A DNA stretch of 58,468 nt from assembly GCA_016871195.1 (NCBI GenBank), contig VFZN01000018.1, positions 1 through 58,468 of the forward strand, in the 5' to 3' direction. How positions within the stretch are numbered: position 1 is the stretch's first letter; every line of letters begins with the position of its first letter. This document shows positions 48,345 through 57,725 of this stretch, piece after piece. The DNA comes from Acidobacteriota bacterium (GTDB lineage: Bacteria; Acidobacteriota; Vicinamibacteria; Vicinamibacterales; UBA2999). Position numbers and translations under genes: made by a program. A model generated the notes under the pieces. The model did not search any database. It had not been told where the DNA came from and saw nothing but the letters and a program-made list of their open reading frames with translations.

Positions 48345-49659
48345 TGGGACGGAAGGGCACCACGTTGGATGTGCCCGTGGGAGGCACCAGGGCCTCAACG
48401 ACCGCCATGGTCCTGTCGTTCGCGCCGCGGTTGGCGTCCACAAGCGCCCGGGCTGCGGCGCCGAGGCTCGCCCGCTTCACCGGGTCGGTCAGCAGCCGAA
48501 GCACCTCGCCTTCCAGTTGCCCGGCCACCTCAAGGCGGATGGCCGCCTCTGCCGCCACACACGCGTCGGCGGTCTCCCGGAAGTTGTCCATGTAGGGACC
48601 AAAAATAATGGGTTTGCCGAACACGGCGGGCTCGAGGACGTTATGGCCGCCCGTCGGTACCAGGCTGCCGCCCACAAACACCACCGTCGCCAACTGATAA
48701 AGCGTCGCCAGTTCGCCAATGGTGTCGAGCACGACGACGTCGGCTGAGGGCTCGGCGTCGATGGCCAATGTCGACCGCCGCTGCGTCTTCCAGCCCTCGT
48801 CACGGCACAGGTGCTCGACCTCATCGAAGCGCTCGGGGTGCCTCGGCGCGATCAGCAGCATCGTGGCCGGCACACTGGCCCGCACGCGACGGAAGGCCCG
48901 CAGCACCGCAGCCTCCTCGCCGCGCATCGTGCTACCCGCCACCAGCACCGGCCGCGTCGACGGGAGGCGGAAGTATCGCAGCACGCGGTCGCGTCCCCGG
49001 ACGCCCGCATTGGCATCCACCGCATCAAACTTCAGCGAGCCAGTCACCGTGATGCGCGACGGGTCAGCCCCGATCTCCGCGAATCGCCGCGCGGCCTCGT
49101 CACCCTGTACGCAGAGACGATCGACGTGCTGCAGCACCCGGCGCATCAACGGCCGCACGAGGCGATAGCGGGGAAACGACCGCGACGACAGCCGTCCGTT
49201 AACCACCAGGGTCTTCACCCCTCGCCGGTGGCACTCGCGCAGTAGCACGGGCCAGAGCTCGGTCTCGACCGTCACAAACAGCCGGGGCTTCACGACATCG
49301 AGCGTGCGGCGCACGATGGGCCCGAGGTCGATCGGAAAGAAAAACACCTCGTCGGCCTCGCGCACCGAACGGCGTGCCAGTTGCTGTCCCGCCATGGTCG
49401 TGGTCGAGAGCACCAGCCGCAGCTCGGGATACCGCGCGCGCAGGGCCGCCAGCAGTGGACGCACGCTCAGCACCTCGCCCACCGAAACAGCATGCACCCA
49501 GATCGACCGGTCACCATCGATGTTGAGCGACACCGGCAGCAGGCCCAGACGCTGAGGCAGGCTGGCCACATACTTGCGATAGCGAAGGGCCTGATAGAGC
49601 AGCCACGGCGACGCCAGGAGCAGCGCGACGACCGCAACAATGCTGTAAAGGGTATACAT
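48337..49659 (-). CDS. waaA: 3-deoxy-D-manno-octulosonic acid (Kdo) transferase
   Basis: 440 aa. One N-terminal membrane anchor (residues 3-22), then IWVHAVSVGEVLSVRPLL with the catalytic Glu, LSTTTMAGQQLA, FVTVETELWPVLL, NGRLSSRSFPRYR, APRHPERF and GGSLVPTGGHNVLEPA. It attaches Kdo to lipid IVA. First gene of a nine-gene operon with overlaps or gaps under 11 bp throughout. Confidence 0.96.
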   Translation of the reverse strand: MYTLYSIVAVVALLLASPWLLYQALRYRKYVASLPQRLGLLPVSLNIDGDRSIWVHAVSVGEVLSVRPLLAALRARYPELRLVLSTTTMAGQQLARRSVREADEVFFFPIDLGPIVRRTLDVVKPRLFVTVETELWPVLLRECHRRGVKTLVVNGRLSSRSFPRYRLVRPLMRRVLQHVDRLCVQGDEAARRFAEIGADPSRITVTGSLKFDAVDANAGVRGRDRVLRYFRLPSTRPVLVAGSTMRGEEAAVLRAFRRVRASVPATMLLIAPRHPERFDEVEHLCRDEGWKTQRRSTLAIDAEPSADVVVLDTIGELATLYQLATVVFVGGSLVPTGGHNVLEPAVFGKPIIFGPYMDNFRETADACVAAEAAIRLEVAGQLEGEVLRLLTDPVKRASLGAAARALVDANRGANDRTMAVVEALVPPTGTSNVVPFRPIA

Positions 49660-49680
49660 TAAAGGACTTACGTCGCCAAG

Positions 49681-49709
49681 AGTATACTCCGAGCTCGGAG
49701 GTCACGCAA
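49681..49709 (-). promoter_or_regulatory. promoter of the waaA/LPS operon with internal palindrome
   Basis: On the minus strand TTGCGT (49709-49704), a 17-bp spacer, TATACT (49686-49681), start near 49674. The spacer holds a perfect 14-bp palindrome CTCCGAGCTCGGAG (49687-49700), a plausible operator. Confidence 0.6.
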
Positions 49710-49725
49710 CCGCGCAAGCTGGTAG

Positions 49726-50751
<1,026 letters not shown>

Positions 50752-50762
50752 GACACCCGGCC

Positions 50763-51962
50763 ATGGCCAGATACTCGATTCGCGACCTGCCGCTGCAAGG
50801 CGCACGCGCCTTCATCCGCGTCGACTTCAACGTCCCCATCAAGGACGGGGTCATCACTGACGATACGCGAATCACTGCGGCCCTGCCGACGATCCGCTTC
50901 GCCCTCGATGCTGGGGCGACGGTGGTGCTGGCCTCCCATCTGGGGAGACCGAAGGGCACCGTCGTCCCCAGGTGCAGTCTGGCCCCTGTCGCTGCGCACC
51001 TGTCGACCCTGCTATCGCGGCCGGTGACCTTCGCCGCTGACTGTATCGGCGCGCCGGCCATCCAGGCCGTCGCCGCCGCCCATGCGCCGGGCGGCAGCCG
51101 TCTCGTGCTCCTCGAAAACCTGCGGTTCCATCCCGAAGAGGAAGCCAACGCGCCGGACTTCGCCGCAGCGCTGGGCGACCTCGCGGATGTGTATGTCAAT
51201 GACGCCTTTGGTACGGCGCACCGCGCACACGCGTCGGTCACCGGCATCGTCGCACACGTGTCGGCCGCCGGTGCCGGCCTGCTGATGGAGAAGGAACTCA
51301 CCTATCTCAGCCTGGTGATGGATGCGCCGGCGCAGCCGTTTGTGGCCGTGATCGGCGGCGCCAAGGTCTCCGACAAGATCGAAATCATCGAGAGCATGCT
51401 CGGCCGCGTCGACCGGCTGATCATCGGCGGCGCCATGGCCTACACCTTCTTCAAGGCCCTGGGCATGCCGGTCGGCCGGTCGCTGGTCGAACTCGACAAG
51501 ATCGACGAGGCCCGACGCATCATGAGCCTGGCGCAGGCGCGCGGCGTGCAGTTGCAACTGCCCGTCGATCACGTCGTCGCGGACCGCATCAGCGCAGACG
51601 CGGCCACGGCCGTGCTGACCGTCGCCGACCCGGCTATCGGTGACCGCATGGGACTCGACATCGGCCCGGCCTCGGCCCACGTGTTTGCCGACATGCTGGC
51701 CGACGCGCAGACCGTACTCTGGAACGGCCCGATGGGCGTCTTTGAAATGCCCCCGTTTGCCGCGGGCACGATGGCCGTCGCTCTGGCCTGCGCCCGCGTG
51801 CACGGCACCACGATTATCGGGGGGGGCGACTCGGTGGCGGCGATCAGGAAGGCCGGGGTTGCCGACCGCATCACCCACATTTCCACCGGCGGTGGCGCCG
51901 CCCTCGAGTTCCTCGGCGGTCAGACGCTGCCCGGGGTCGCCATTCTTCCCGTTCGCCCCTGA
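50763..51962 (+). CDS. pgk: phosphoglycerate kinase
   Basis: 399 aa from the ATG at 50763, 11 bp after gap. [47 protein letters not shown], the [14 protein letters not shown] hinge and [11 protein letters not shown] (nucleotide-binding) are all present. It makes ATP from 1,3-bisphosphoglycerate. Confidence 0.98.
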   Translation: MARYSIRDLPLQGARAFIRVDFNVPIKDGVITDDTRITAALPTIRFALDAGATVVLASHLGRPKGTVVPRCSLAPVAAHLSTLLSRPVTFAADCIGAPAIQAVAAAHAPGGSRLVLLENLRFHPEEEANAPDFAAALGDLADVYVNDAFGTAHRAHASVTGIVAHVSAAGAGLLMEKELTYLSLVMDAPAQPFVAVIGGAKVSDKIEIIESMLGRVDRLIIGGAMAYTFFKALGMPVGRSLVELDKIDEARRIMSLAQARGVQLQLPVDHVVADRISADAATAVLTVADPAIGDRMGLDIGPASAHVFADMLADAQTVLWNGPMGVFEMPPFAAGTMAVALACARVHGTTIIGGGDSVAAIRKAGVADRITHISTGGGAALEFLGGQTLPGVAILPVRP

Positions 51963-51978
51963 CCCTCGGGCCTTGCCG

Positions 51979-52743
51979 ATGCGCACCCCTCTCATCGCCG
52001 GCAACTGGAAAATGCACAAGACGCTGCGGGAATCCGTCGCCTTTGCGACGGCGCTCGCCGCGCGTGCCGGCGCCCTGACCAGCGTCGACCTGCTCATTGC
52101 ACCCACGGCCCCGGCGCTGGCAGCCGTCGCGGCCGCCGTCGAGGGCCACCGCATCGGCGTGGCCGCGCAGAACATTCACTGGGAACGCGAGGGCGCGTTC
52201 ACGGGAGAGATGTCGGCACCCATGATCTGCGACACCGGGGCCACCTGGGTCATCGTCGGGCACTCGGAGCGGCGACAGCTGTTCGGCGAGACCGACGAGA
52301 CCGTCGCGCGCAAGGTGCGCGCCGCACTCACCGCGCGGCTCACCCCCATCGTCTGCATCGGTGAGACGCTTTCGGAACGCGATGCGAATGAGACGCTTGC
52401 CGTGCTCGATCGCCAGGTGCAACGGGCGCTCGACGGTGTGACCGGCAGCGAACTGGCCGGGCTCGTGATCGCCTACGAACCTGTCTGGGCCATCGGCACA
52501 GGCCGCACGGCCTCGCCTGCGCAGGCTCAGGCGGCGCACGCGCACATCAGGCAGCGGCTGACGCAGTGGTTCGGTGTCGAGGCCTCGGCGGCGTGCCGCA
52601 TCCTCTACGGCGGCAGTGTCAAGCCCGACAACGCGCGCACGCTGCTCGGCCAACCGGATATTGATGGCGCCCTGGTGGGCGGTGCCAGCCTCGACCTCGA
52701 CGCGTTCCTCGCCATTGCCGGCGCGGCGACCCGCACCGCCTAG
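51979..52743 (+). CDS. tpiA: triosephosphate isomerase
   Basis: 254 aa TIM barrel. IAGNWKMHKT with the catalytic Lys, VGHSERRQLFGE with the catalytic His, AYEPVWAIGTGRTAS with the catalytic Glu, and LYGGSVKPDNA phosphate loop. Starts 16 bp after pgk. The last bases overlap the convergent permease gene by 4 bp. Confidence 0.98.
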   Translation: MRTPLIAGNWKMHKTLRESVAFATALAARAGALTSVDLLIAPTAPALAAVAAAVEGHRIGVAAQNIHWEREGAFTGEMSAPMICDTGATWVIVGHSERRQLFGETDETVARKVRAALTARLTPIVCIGETLSERDANETLAVLDRQVQRALDGVTGSELAGLVIAYEPVWAIGTGRTASPAQAQAAHAHIRQRLTQWFGVEASAACRILYGGSVKPDNARTLLGQPDIDGALVGGASLDLDAFLAIAGAATRTA

Positions 52744-54095
52744 TCGTCGCCCCCCGGCACGAGCCCCTCGCGCCCGGCGTCGGCACTCGTGACGGTCGCC
52801 AGGCCGGTCTGCACCATCCAGCCATACAGCACGACGCCAGGTACGGCCACCAGCGTGGTGAACACGTAGAACTGCACGTAGCCCATCGCATCGATGAGCC
52901 CGCCCGCTGTAGTCCCCGTCAGCACGCGACCGGCGATGCTGGCCAGGGCCGACAGTAACGCATACTGCGTGGCCGTGAACCGCAGGTGGCAGAGGGCCGA
53001 CAGGTAGGCCACCACTGCCACACCGCCCAGGCCGCTTGAGAAATTTTCAAAGCCGATGGCCGCGGCCATGCCCGCATTGGAATGCCCCGCCGCCGCCAGG
53101 GCGGCGAAGCTCAGGTTCGACGCCGCCATCAGCACAAGACTGATGAACACGGCACGGGTCATCCCCAGCGCCGTATACACCACCCCACCGCTGAACACAC
53201 CCGCGAGCAGTGCGACAAACCCGATGCCCACGTCGTAGAACGCCACTTCGTCGTTGGTGAAGCCGAGGTCGGCAAACAGGAGTCGCAGCGTGAGGTTGGC
53301 GAGCGTATCGCCCACCTTGTGAATCAGCACGAAGGCCAGCACCACCAGCGCACCACGACGCCGCAGGAATTCCGCGAGCGGACTCACAAATCCCCTCAGC
53401 GCCTCGACGGCGCCTGTTGCAGGAGCCACAGCTGACCGGCGCAGCGGTTCGCCCATCACGACGCCTGTCAGCATCGCGGGTACCGCAAACACGGTGCATA
53501 CCGCATAGGCCACCGACCACCCTGCGCGAGCCGCGACGATCAACGCCACCGCTCCGGCGCCGGCGGCGCCGATGCGCCAGCCGTACTGCGACATGCCCGA
53601 GCCCACACCCAGCTGGTGCGGGGCGAGCAGCTCGATCCGATAGGCGTCAATGACGATGTCGAAGGTGGCGCCCGCGATGCCGACGAGCAGCGCCGCCGTG
53701 GCCAGTTGCGGCAGTGCACTTGCGGGATCGAGGCTTCCCAGATAGGCCACCGCCAGCATCACCGCGAGCCCTGTGGCCCAGAGCCACGAGCGCCGCTGTC
53801 CGAATCGGGCCAGGCCGGGAATCGCCACCGCGTCCACGAGCGGCGCCCACAGAAACTTGATGTTGTAGGCGAGGAAGGTCAGGGCAAACGCCGTGACGGC
53901 CCCTTTCCTGATGCCGTACTGCGCGAGCCGCGTCGTCAGGGTCGCTCCGATCATGGCGAACGCTAACCCCGACGATACGCCCAGGGCGGCTGCAGCCAGT
54001 GGGGCCGGTTCGACGTAGGGCCGCACACCCGCGGGCAGGCGGTCGGTCCACGAGACGCCTGGAACCCGAGGCGGTGGATGTGCGGGTGAGGACAT
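52740..54095 (-). CDS. MFS transporter, AmpG-like (PAT family)
   Basis: 451 aa with about 12 membrane segments. GVSSGLAFAMIGATLTTRLAQYGI followed by LAYNIKFLWAPLVDAV and GQRRSWLWATGLAVM is the pattern of the AmpG/acetyl-CoA transporter family, which imports anhydro-muropeptides in enterobacteria; DIVIDAYRIELL and SGLGGVAVVAYLSALC further support it. Substrate here is inferred. No amidase or beta-lactamase genes nearby. Confidence 0.85.
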   Translation of the reverse strand: MSSPAHPPPRVPGVSWTDRLPAGVRPYVEPAPLAAAALGVSSGLAFAMIGATLTTRLAQYGIRKGAVTAFALTFLAYNIKFLWAPLVDAVAIPGLARFGQRRSWLWATGLAVMLAVAYLGSLDPASALPQLATAALLVGIAGATFDIVIDAYRIELLAPHQLGVGSGMSQYGWRIGAAGAGAVALIVAARAGWSVAYAVCTVFAVPAMLTGVVMGEPLRRSAVAPATGAVEALRGFVSPLAEFLRRRGALVVLAFVLIHKVGDTLANLTLRLLFADLGFTNDEVAFYDVGIGFVALLAGVFSGGVVYTALGMTRAVFISLVLMAASNLSFAALAAAGHSNAGMAAAIGFENFSSGLGGVAVVAYLSALCHLRFTATQYALLSALASIAGRVLTGTTAGGLIDAMGYVQFYVFTTLVAVPGVVLYGWMVQTGLATVTSADAGREGLVPGGDD

Positions 54096-54108
54096 CGCGT
54101 GGAATCGA

Positions 54109-54459
54109 TCAGGCCGATGCCGGGGCGAGGGCCGCCAGAGCGGCGGTGACTTCGCGGGCGTTCACGTGGAAGTGCGAGGCGTGCCAGACGACCGCGCCGC
54201 GATCCACCAGCATCACCTGGGGCGACTCGTGCCTGATGCCGAAGCGCTCGGCTACCGCCAGTGACAGCGGTCGATGGGCGCGGACGTCGATTACATAGAC
54301 CGGCGCCGGGTCGTGCTGACCGGCGAGCCACTCGACCAGCGACTCGTGCGCCTGCGCGCTGATGCCGCAGGTCGCGCTGTGCTTGAACAGCAGCATCGGC
54401 CGTTGCTGCGAGGCCAGCAGCGCCGCGTCGAGCGCTGCTTCTGACACCAGAGGTTCCAT
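54109..54459 (-). CDS. YtxJ/BrxC-like monothiol bacilliredoxin
   Basis: 116 aa from the ATG at 54459. Thioredoxin fold: PMLLFKHSATCGISAQAHESL carries the single active Cys (TCxIS motif), followed by VYVIDVRAHRPLSLAVAERFGI and SPQVMLVDRGAVVWHAS. Family members reduce bacillithiol mixed disulfides, so the organism may use bacillithiol. The gap to the divergent crcB is 60 bp. Confidence 0.88.
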   Translation of the reverse strand: MEPLVSEAALDAALLASQQRPMLLFKHSATCGISAQAHESLVEWLAGQHDPAPVYVIDVRAHRPLSLAVAERFGIRHESPQVMLVDRGAVVWHASHFHVNAREVTAALAALAPASA

Positions 54460-54519
54460 GTGCGCATTGTGCGTCAGCGGCGACGAGCCGTGCAAAAGCG
54501 CCTTCGCTATACTGCGCGC

Positions 54520-54897
54520 ATGGGACGAGCGTTCTTTGCCGTGGCCCTCGGGGGGGCCATCGGGTCGATGCTGCGGTATGCCGTCGGCCTCCTGCTCTCG
54601 CAGGAGGGCGCCCCCGGGCGCCTGCCCACGTCGACGTTGCTCGTCAACGTGGTCGGCTCCCTAGCGATTGGCCTCGTCAGCGGATGGGTGACGCGCATGC
54701 CCGACTCCTCCGGTCCGGAACTGCGGGCCTTCATCGTCACAGGGGTCCTGGGTGGATTCACAACCTATTCGGCCTTCGCGATGGACGCGGTGACCGTCGC
54801 GCAGGCAGAGGCCCCCGTGCTGGCCCTGATGTATGTGGGGGCCCATGTCACGCTCGGCATCGGGGCGGCGTGGCTGGGCGCGTGGCTGGCCTCATGA
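54520..54897 (+). CDS. crcB: fluoride channel CrcB/FluC
   Basis: 125 aa, four membrane helices. ALGGAIGSMLRY, LVNVVGSLAIG (the conserved Asn), and GVLGGFTTYSAFAMD carry the dual-topology fluoride-channel signature. A TATACT box (54508-54513) ends 6 nt before the ATG, so the message is nearly leaderless. No fluoride riboswitch is seen. The stop overlaps the next ATG (ATGA). Confidence 0.95.
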   Translation: MGRAFFAVALGGAIGSMLRYAVGLLLSQEGAPGRLPTSTLLVNVVGSLAIGLVSGWVTRMPDSSGPELRAFIVTGVLGGFTTYSAFAMDAVTVAQAEAPVLALMYVGAHVTLGIGAAWLGAWLAS

Positions 54898-55343
54898 CGC
54901 GAACCGGCGTGTGGATGCCGTTCCGCGACGCGGCCCGCGTCATCCGGACCGCGGCCCTGCCGAGCCGAGCCGCGTTTCGCCAGTGGCGTCGGTCGGGCGC
55001 ACGCCCCGAGGGCTTCCCGTCCAATCCAGACCGCGTGTATGCCGACCGATGGAAGGGCTGGGCGCACTTTCTCGGCACGCAATCCGTGCGCGCCCCTGCG
55101 CAGGCCCGCCTGTGGCCAGACACCCGAAAGCCGTTTGTGTCGCACCGTGCGTTTGTGCACATCTGCCGCTACGACCTGCGCATTGCCTCGGCGCGTCAGT
55201 GGCGCGCCTGGTGCCGCACGCACCGCCGTGAACGCGAGCGCCGCAGGCTGCCGGCCAATCCGGTTGAGATCTATCCCGGGTTCCGCTGGGCCACCGTCAC
55301 CGGATTTGTCGTCGCCTACGTCGGAGAGGCGCTGCCCTTCTGA
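54894..55343 (+). CDS. protein with two integrase-repeat-like units
   Basis: 149 aa. Two similar units: the first contains FRDAARVIRT, then RQWRRSGARPEGFPSNPDRV and WKGWAHFLGT; the second contains the helix FVHICRYDLR, then RQWRAWC, LPANPVEIYPG and FRWATVTGFV. The PSNPDxVY...WKGWxxFLGT pattern is known as a phage-integrase repeat-like unit and is found in multi-copy arrays. Very basic, suggesting DNA or RNA binding. Coupled by 4 nt to crcB; no recombinase domain is present. Confidence 0.7.
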   Translation: MTRTGVWMPFRDAARVIRTAALPSRAAFRQWRRSGARPEGFPSNPDRVYADRWKGWAHFLGTQSVRAPAQARLWPDTRKPFVSHRAFVHICRYDLRIASARQWRAWCRTHRRERERRRLPANPVEIYPGFRWATVTGFVVAYVGEALPF

Positions 55344-55387
55344 GACACCAGTTGACGTCCCGGGACATTCTGCGTTTCACTCACGCC

Positions 55388-56515
55388 ATGACATGTCGAG
55401 CCCTGGCAGCATGTGCAGTTGTCACTGTCGGCCTTGCCGCGGGGTTCACCCAGCCCCTGGCGCAGTCGATGACCACGCAGACACCCGGGCCCAGTCCCTA
55501 CACGGTGGTGCGCGGCTGGCACCAGCCCTTCGCCGAGCCGGGCTTCGCCTTCGGGGGAAACTCCGGAGTGTTCGCCGAATCTCCGGACCGCATCTTCATC
55601 GCCCAGCGCGGCGAAACCCGCCTGCCCGACCCGCTGCCGTCGGGCTTCGCCGGCTTTGCGGGATCGATCGGCATCAACGTCCTGAACGCCGTCGACCGTC
55701 GCGTGTGGCGCAACTGCCTCTACACGCTCGACAGCCAGGGGCGCGTGCGCGAGCGCTGGACGCAGTGGGATCATCTGTGTCAGGGCGCCAGCGGGCCGGG
55801 GCCGCACCGCATCCGCATCAGCCCCTACGACCCGGACCGCCGCGTCTGGGTGATCAACGAGTCGACGCATCAGATCTACGTCTTCTCGAACGATGGCGCA
55901 CGGTTGCTGCTGACGCTCGGCGAGCGTAATGTGCCGGGGTCCGATGCCACTCATTTTGCCAAGCCGCAGGACGTGGCGTTCCTGCCTGATGGCCGTATTC
56001 TGGTCGCCGATGGCCTCGACAACCATCGTGTGATCATTCTCGACAAGGACGCCCGATACCTGGGCGAGTTCGGGGGCTTCGGCAAGGGCCCGGGCCAGTT
56101 CAACGGCGTGCATGCGCTGGGCATCGGCCCTCAGGGCCGCATTTTCGCTCTCGATCGGTCCGGCGGGCGCGTCAACGTCTTCCGCACGACCGCTGACCCG
56201 GCCAAAGTCGAGGTCGTCGCCAGCTATCCCGGCTTCAGCCTGCCCCTCGACCTCATCGTCAATGACACGGCGATCTGGATGACCGACCTTAAACCGCTGC
56301 GCTTCATCAAGCTCGACTTCGAGGGCCGACACCTGTACACCTGGCACGTGCCCTCGGACCTGCCGGACGGCTATCTGGAAGTGCACACGTTCTCAGTCGA
56401 TTCGGCCGGCAACCTGTACGGCGGCGACAACCAGTACGGCCGCACTCAGAAGTTTGTGCCCCGTCCAGGGGTCGATCCGGCGCTGCTCATCAGCGCTCCC
56501 TGGAGAGCCCGCTAA
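55388..56515 (+). CDS. secreted NHL-repeat / six-bladed beta-propeller protein
   Basis: 375 aa from the ATG at 55388, which opens directly on a signal peptide (hydrophobic CAVVTVGLAAGF). NHL-type blades are visible, for example FAKPQDVAFLPDGRILVADG, NHRVIILDKDARYLGEFGG and GQFNGVHALGIGPQGRIFAL. No catalytic motif such as PAL-type metal sites is obvious. The TAA shares bases with the cytochrome gene's ATG (TAATG), suggesting both act together in the periplasm. Confidence 0.87.
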   Translation: MTCRALAACAVVTVGLAAGFTQPLAQSMTTQTPGPSPYTVVRGWHQPFAEPGFAFGGNSGVFAESPDRIFIAQRGETRLPDPLPSGFAGFAGSIGINVLNAVDRRVWRNCLYTLDSQGRVRERWTQWDHLCQGASGPGPHRIRISPYDPDRRVWVINESTHQIYVFSNDGARLLLTLGERNVPGSDATHFAKPQDVAFLPDGRILVADGLDNHRVIILDKDARYLGEFGGFGKGPGQFNGVHALGIGPQGRIFALDRSGGRVNVFRTTADPAKVEVVASYPGFSLPLDLIVNDTAIWMTDLKPLRFIKLDFEGRHLYTWHVPSDLPDGYLEVHTFSVDSAGNLYGGDNQYGRTQKFVPRPGVDPALLISAPWRAR

Positions 56516-57690
56516 TGATCACATCCCCGGGCCGACCGACCCGCGCGTTGATCTGGCTGGGGGCCACGGTGCTCGTGGGCACGCTGGCCCTGGCCACGCG
56601 CACGGTCGAGACCCATCCCCGCATTTCCACCACGCTCGTGTGGAACAAGGACATCGCACCAATTCTTCAGCGCAAGTGCTTCACCTGCCACACCCCGTTC
56701 AATGTGGCGTTCTCGCTGGCCTCGTTCGCAGATGCCCGTCCCTGGGCGGCGGCTATCCGCGAGGAAGCGCTGGAGCGGCACATGCCCGTCTGGGCTGCGG
56801 CGCCGGGCTACGGGCGCTTCGCGAATGATCCGAGCCTGACGCAGAACGAACTCGACCTGATCGTCGCGTGGGCGGATGGGGGTGCCCCGAGTGGCCAGAC
56901 CCTCGACGAAGAGCAAACACCATCGGTGCCCGTCGCGGTCGAGGCCATGTGGGATGCCGGGCAGCCGTCCTCGACCACCGCACTGGCGGCGTATCAGGTG
57001 GCGGCCGGCGCCCCCGCCGCCGTGCATCGCACGGAAGTGACGGCCCCGTTCACGGCCCCGACCCGAGTGCACGGCATCGCGTTCCGCCCCGGCAACCGCA
57101 GCGTGGTCCGGTACGCGACGGTGCGCGACGCCCGCACGAACAGGTGGCTGTTCACCTGGACGCCCTGGTCGACGGCGCTGCACCTGCCTGAGAGCGCCGC
57201 ATTCGTGATGCCCGCGCAGGCGAGACTGGTGGTTGAGGTGGGCTACGTGGGCAGCGAGGCCGCCGTGACCGACGAAAGTCAAGTGGGCTTCTACACCGGC
57301 ACCGACGGTGGCACAGGCGTGGCGACGGCCGATTCGTTTGCCGCGCCTGCCGTCACCGTGGCCCCGGGCGCAGCCCACGCGCGCACACGCGGCGAGTGGC
57401 TGTGGCCAGAGACCTCGGCGCTCCAGGCCCTGTGGATTGACCCGATCGAGGGACTGGTCTCAGTGGACGTGTCGGCGTATCTGCCGGACGGCTCGGTGCG
57501 GCCGCTGCTGTGGCTGAGGGAACCCTCGGCCGTCTGGCCGTCGCCGTATGTCTACGAAGATCCGGTGCCGCTCCCGAAGGGCGCCACGCTGCGCGTCACG
57601 GCCTACGTGGCCAGCGACGCAACCACCCCGCGTACGGCCACTCCCGCGGTGCATCTCATTCGGATCCCGACCACGGCCAGTACGTTCTGA
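56515..57690 (+). CDS. secreted c-type cytochrome-like protein
   Basis: 391 aa with an N-terminal signal/anchor (residues 9-27). A single heme-binding CFTCH lies near residue 56 in VWNKDIAPILQRKCFTCH, the opening seen in PSCyt1 and other peroxidase-like domains of Planctomycetes and Acidobacteria. MPVWAAAPGYGRFANDPSLTQ may give the distal Met. The C-terminal 240 residues are beta-rich and resemble copper type II monooxygenase-like domains. Function inferred as periplasmic electron transfer. Confidence 0.82.
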   Translation: MITSPGRPTRALIWLGATVLVGTLALATRTVETHPRISTTLVWNKDIAPILQRKCFTCHTPFNVAFSLASFADARPWAAAIREEALERHMPVWAAAPGYGRFANDPSLTQNELDLIVAWADGGAPSGQTLDEEQTPSVPVAVEAMWDAGQPSSTTALAAYQVAAGAPAAVHRTEVTAPFTAPTRVHGIAFRPGNRSVVRYATVRDARTNRWLFTWTPWSTALHLPESAAFVMPAQARLVVEVGYVGSEAAVTDESQVGFYTGTDGGTGVATADSFAAPAVTVAPGAAHARTRGEWLWPETSALQALWIDPIEGLVSVDVSAYLPDGSVRPLLWLREPSAVWPSPYVYEDPVPLPKGATLRVTAYVASDATTPRTATPAVHLIRIPTTASTF

Positions 57691-57705
57691 GTTCCGGAGT
57701 TGAGC

Positions 57706-57725
57706 AGCGCCCCCGGACGGGCGCT
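57706..57725. terminator. bidirectional hairpin in convergent gap
   Basis: AGCGCCC and GGGCGCT, 7-bp arms with loop CCGGAC, in the 33-bp gap between convergent genes; the last two bases overlap the minus-strand stop codon. No T-run on either side, so termination strength is uncertain. Confidence 0.5.

Noticed and set aside
54460-54519. Fluoride riboswitch before crcB
   Set aside because: Only 60 bp separate the divergent start codons and none of the conserved crcB-motif sequences is present.
54894-55343. Phage integrase or prophage remnant
   Set aside because: The repeats are of the accessory type only; there is no catalytic integrase domain, att site or other phage gene nearby.
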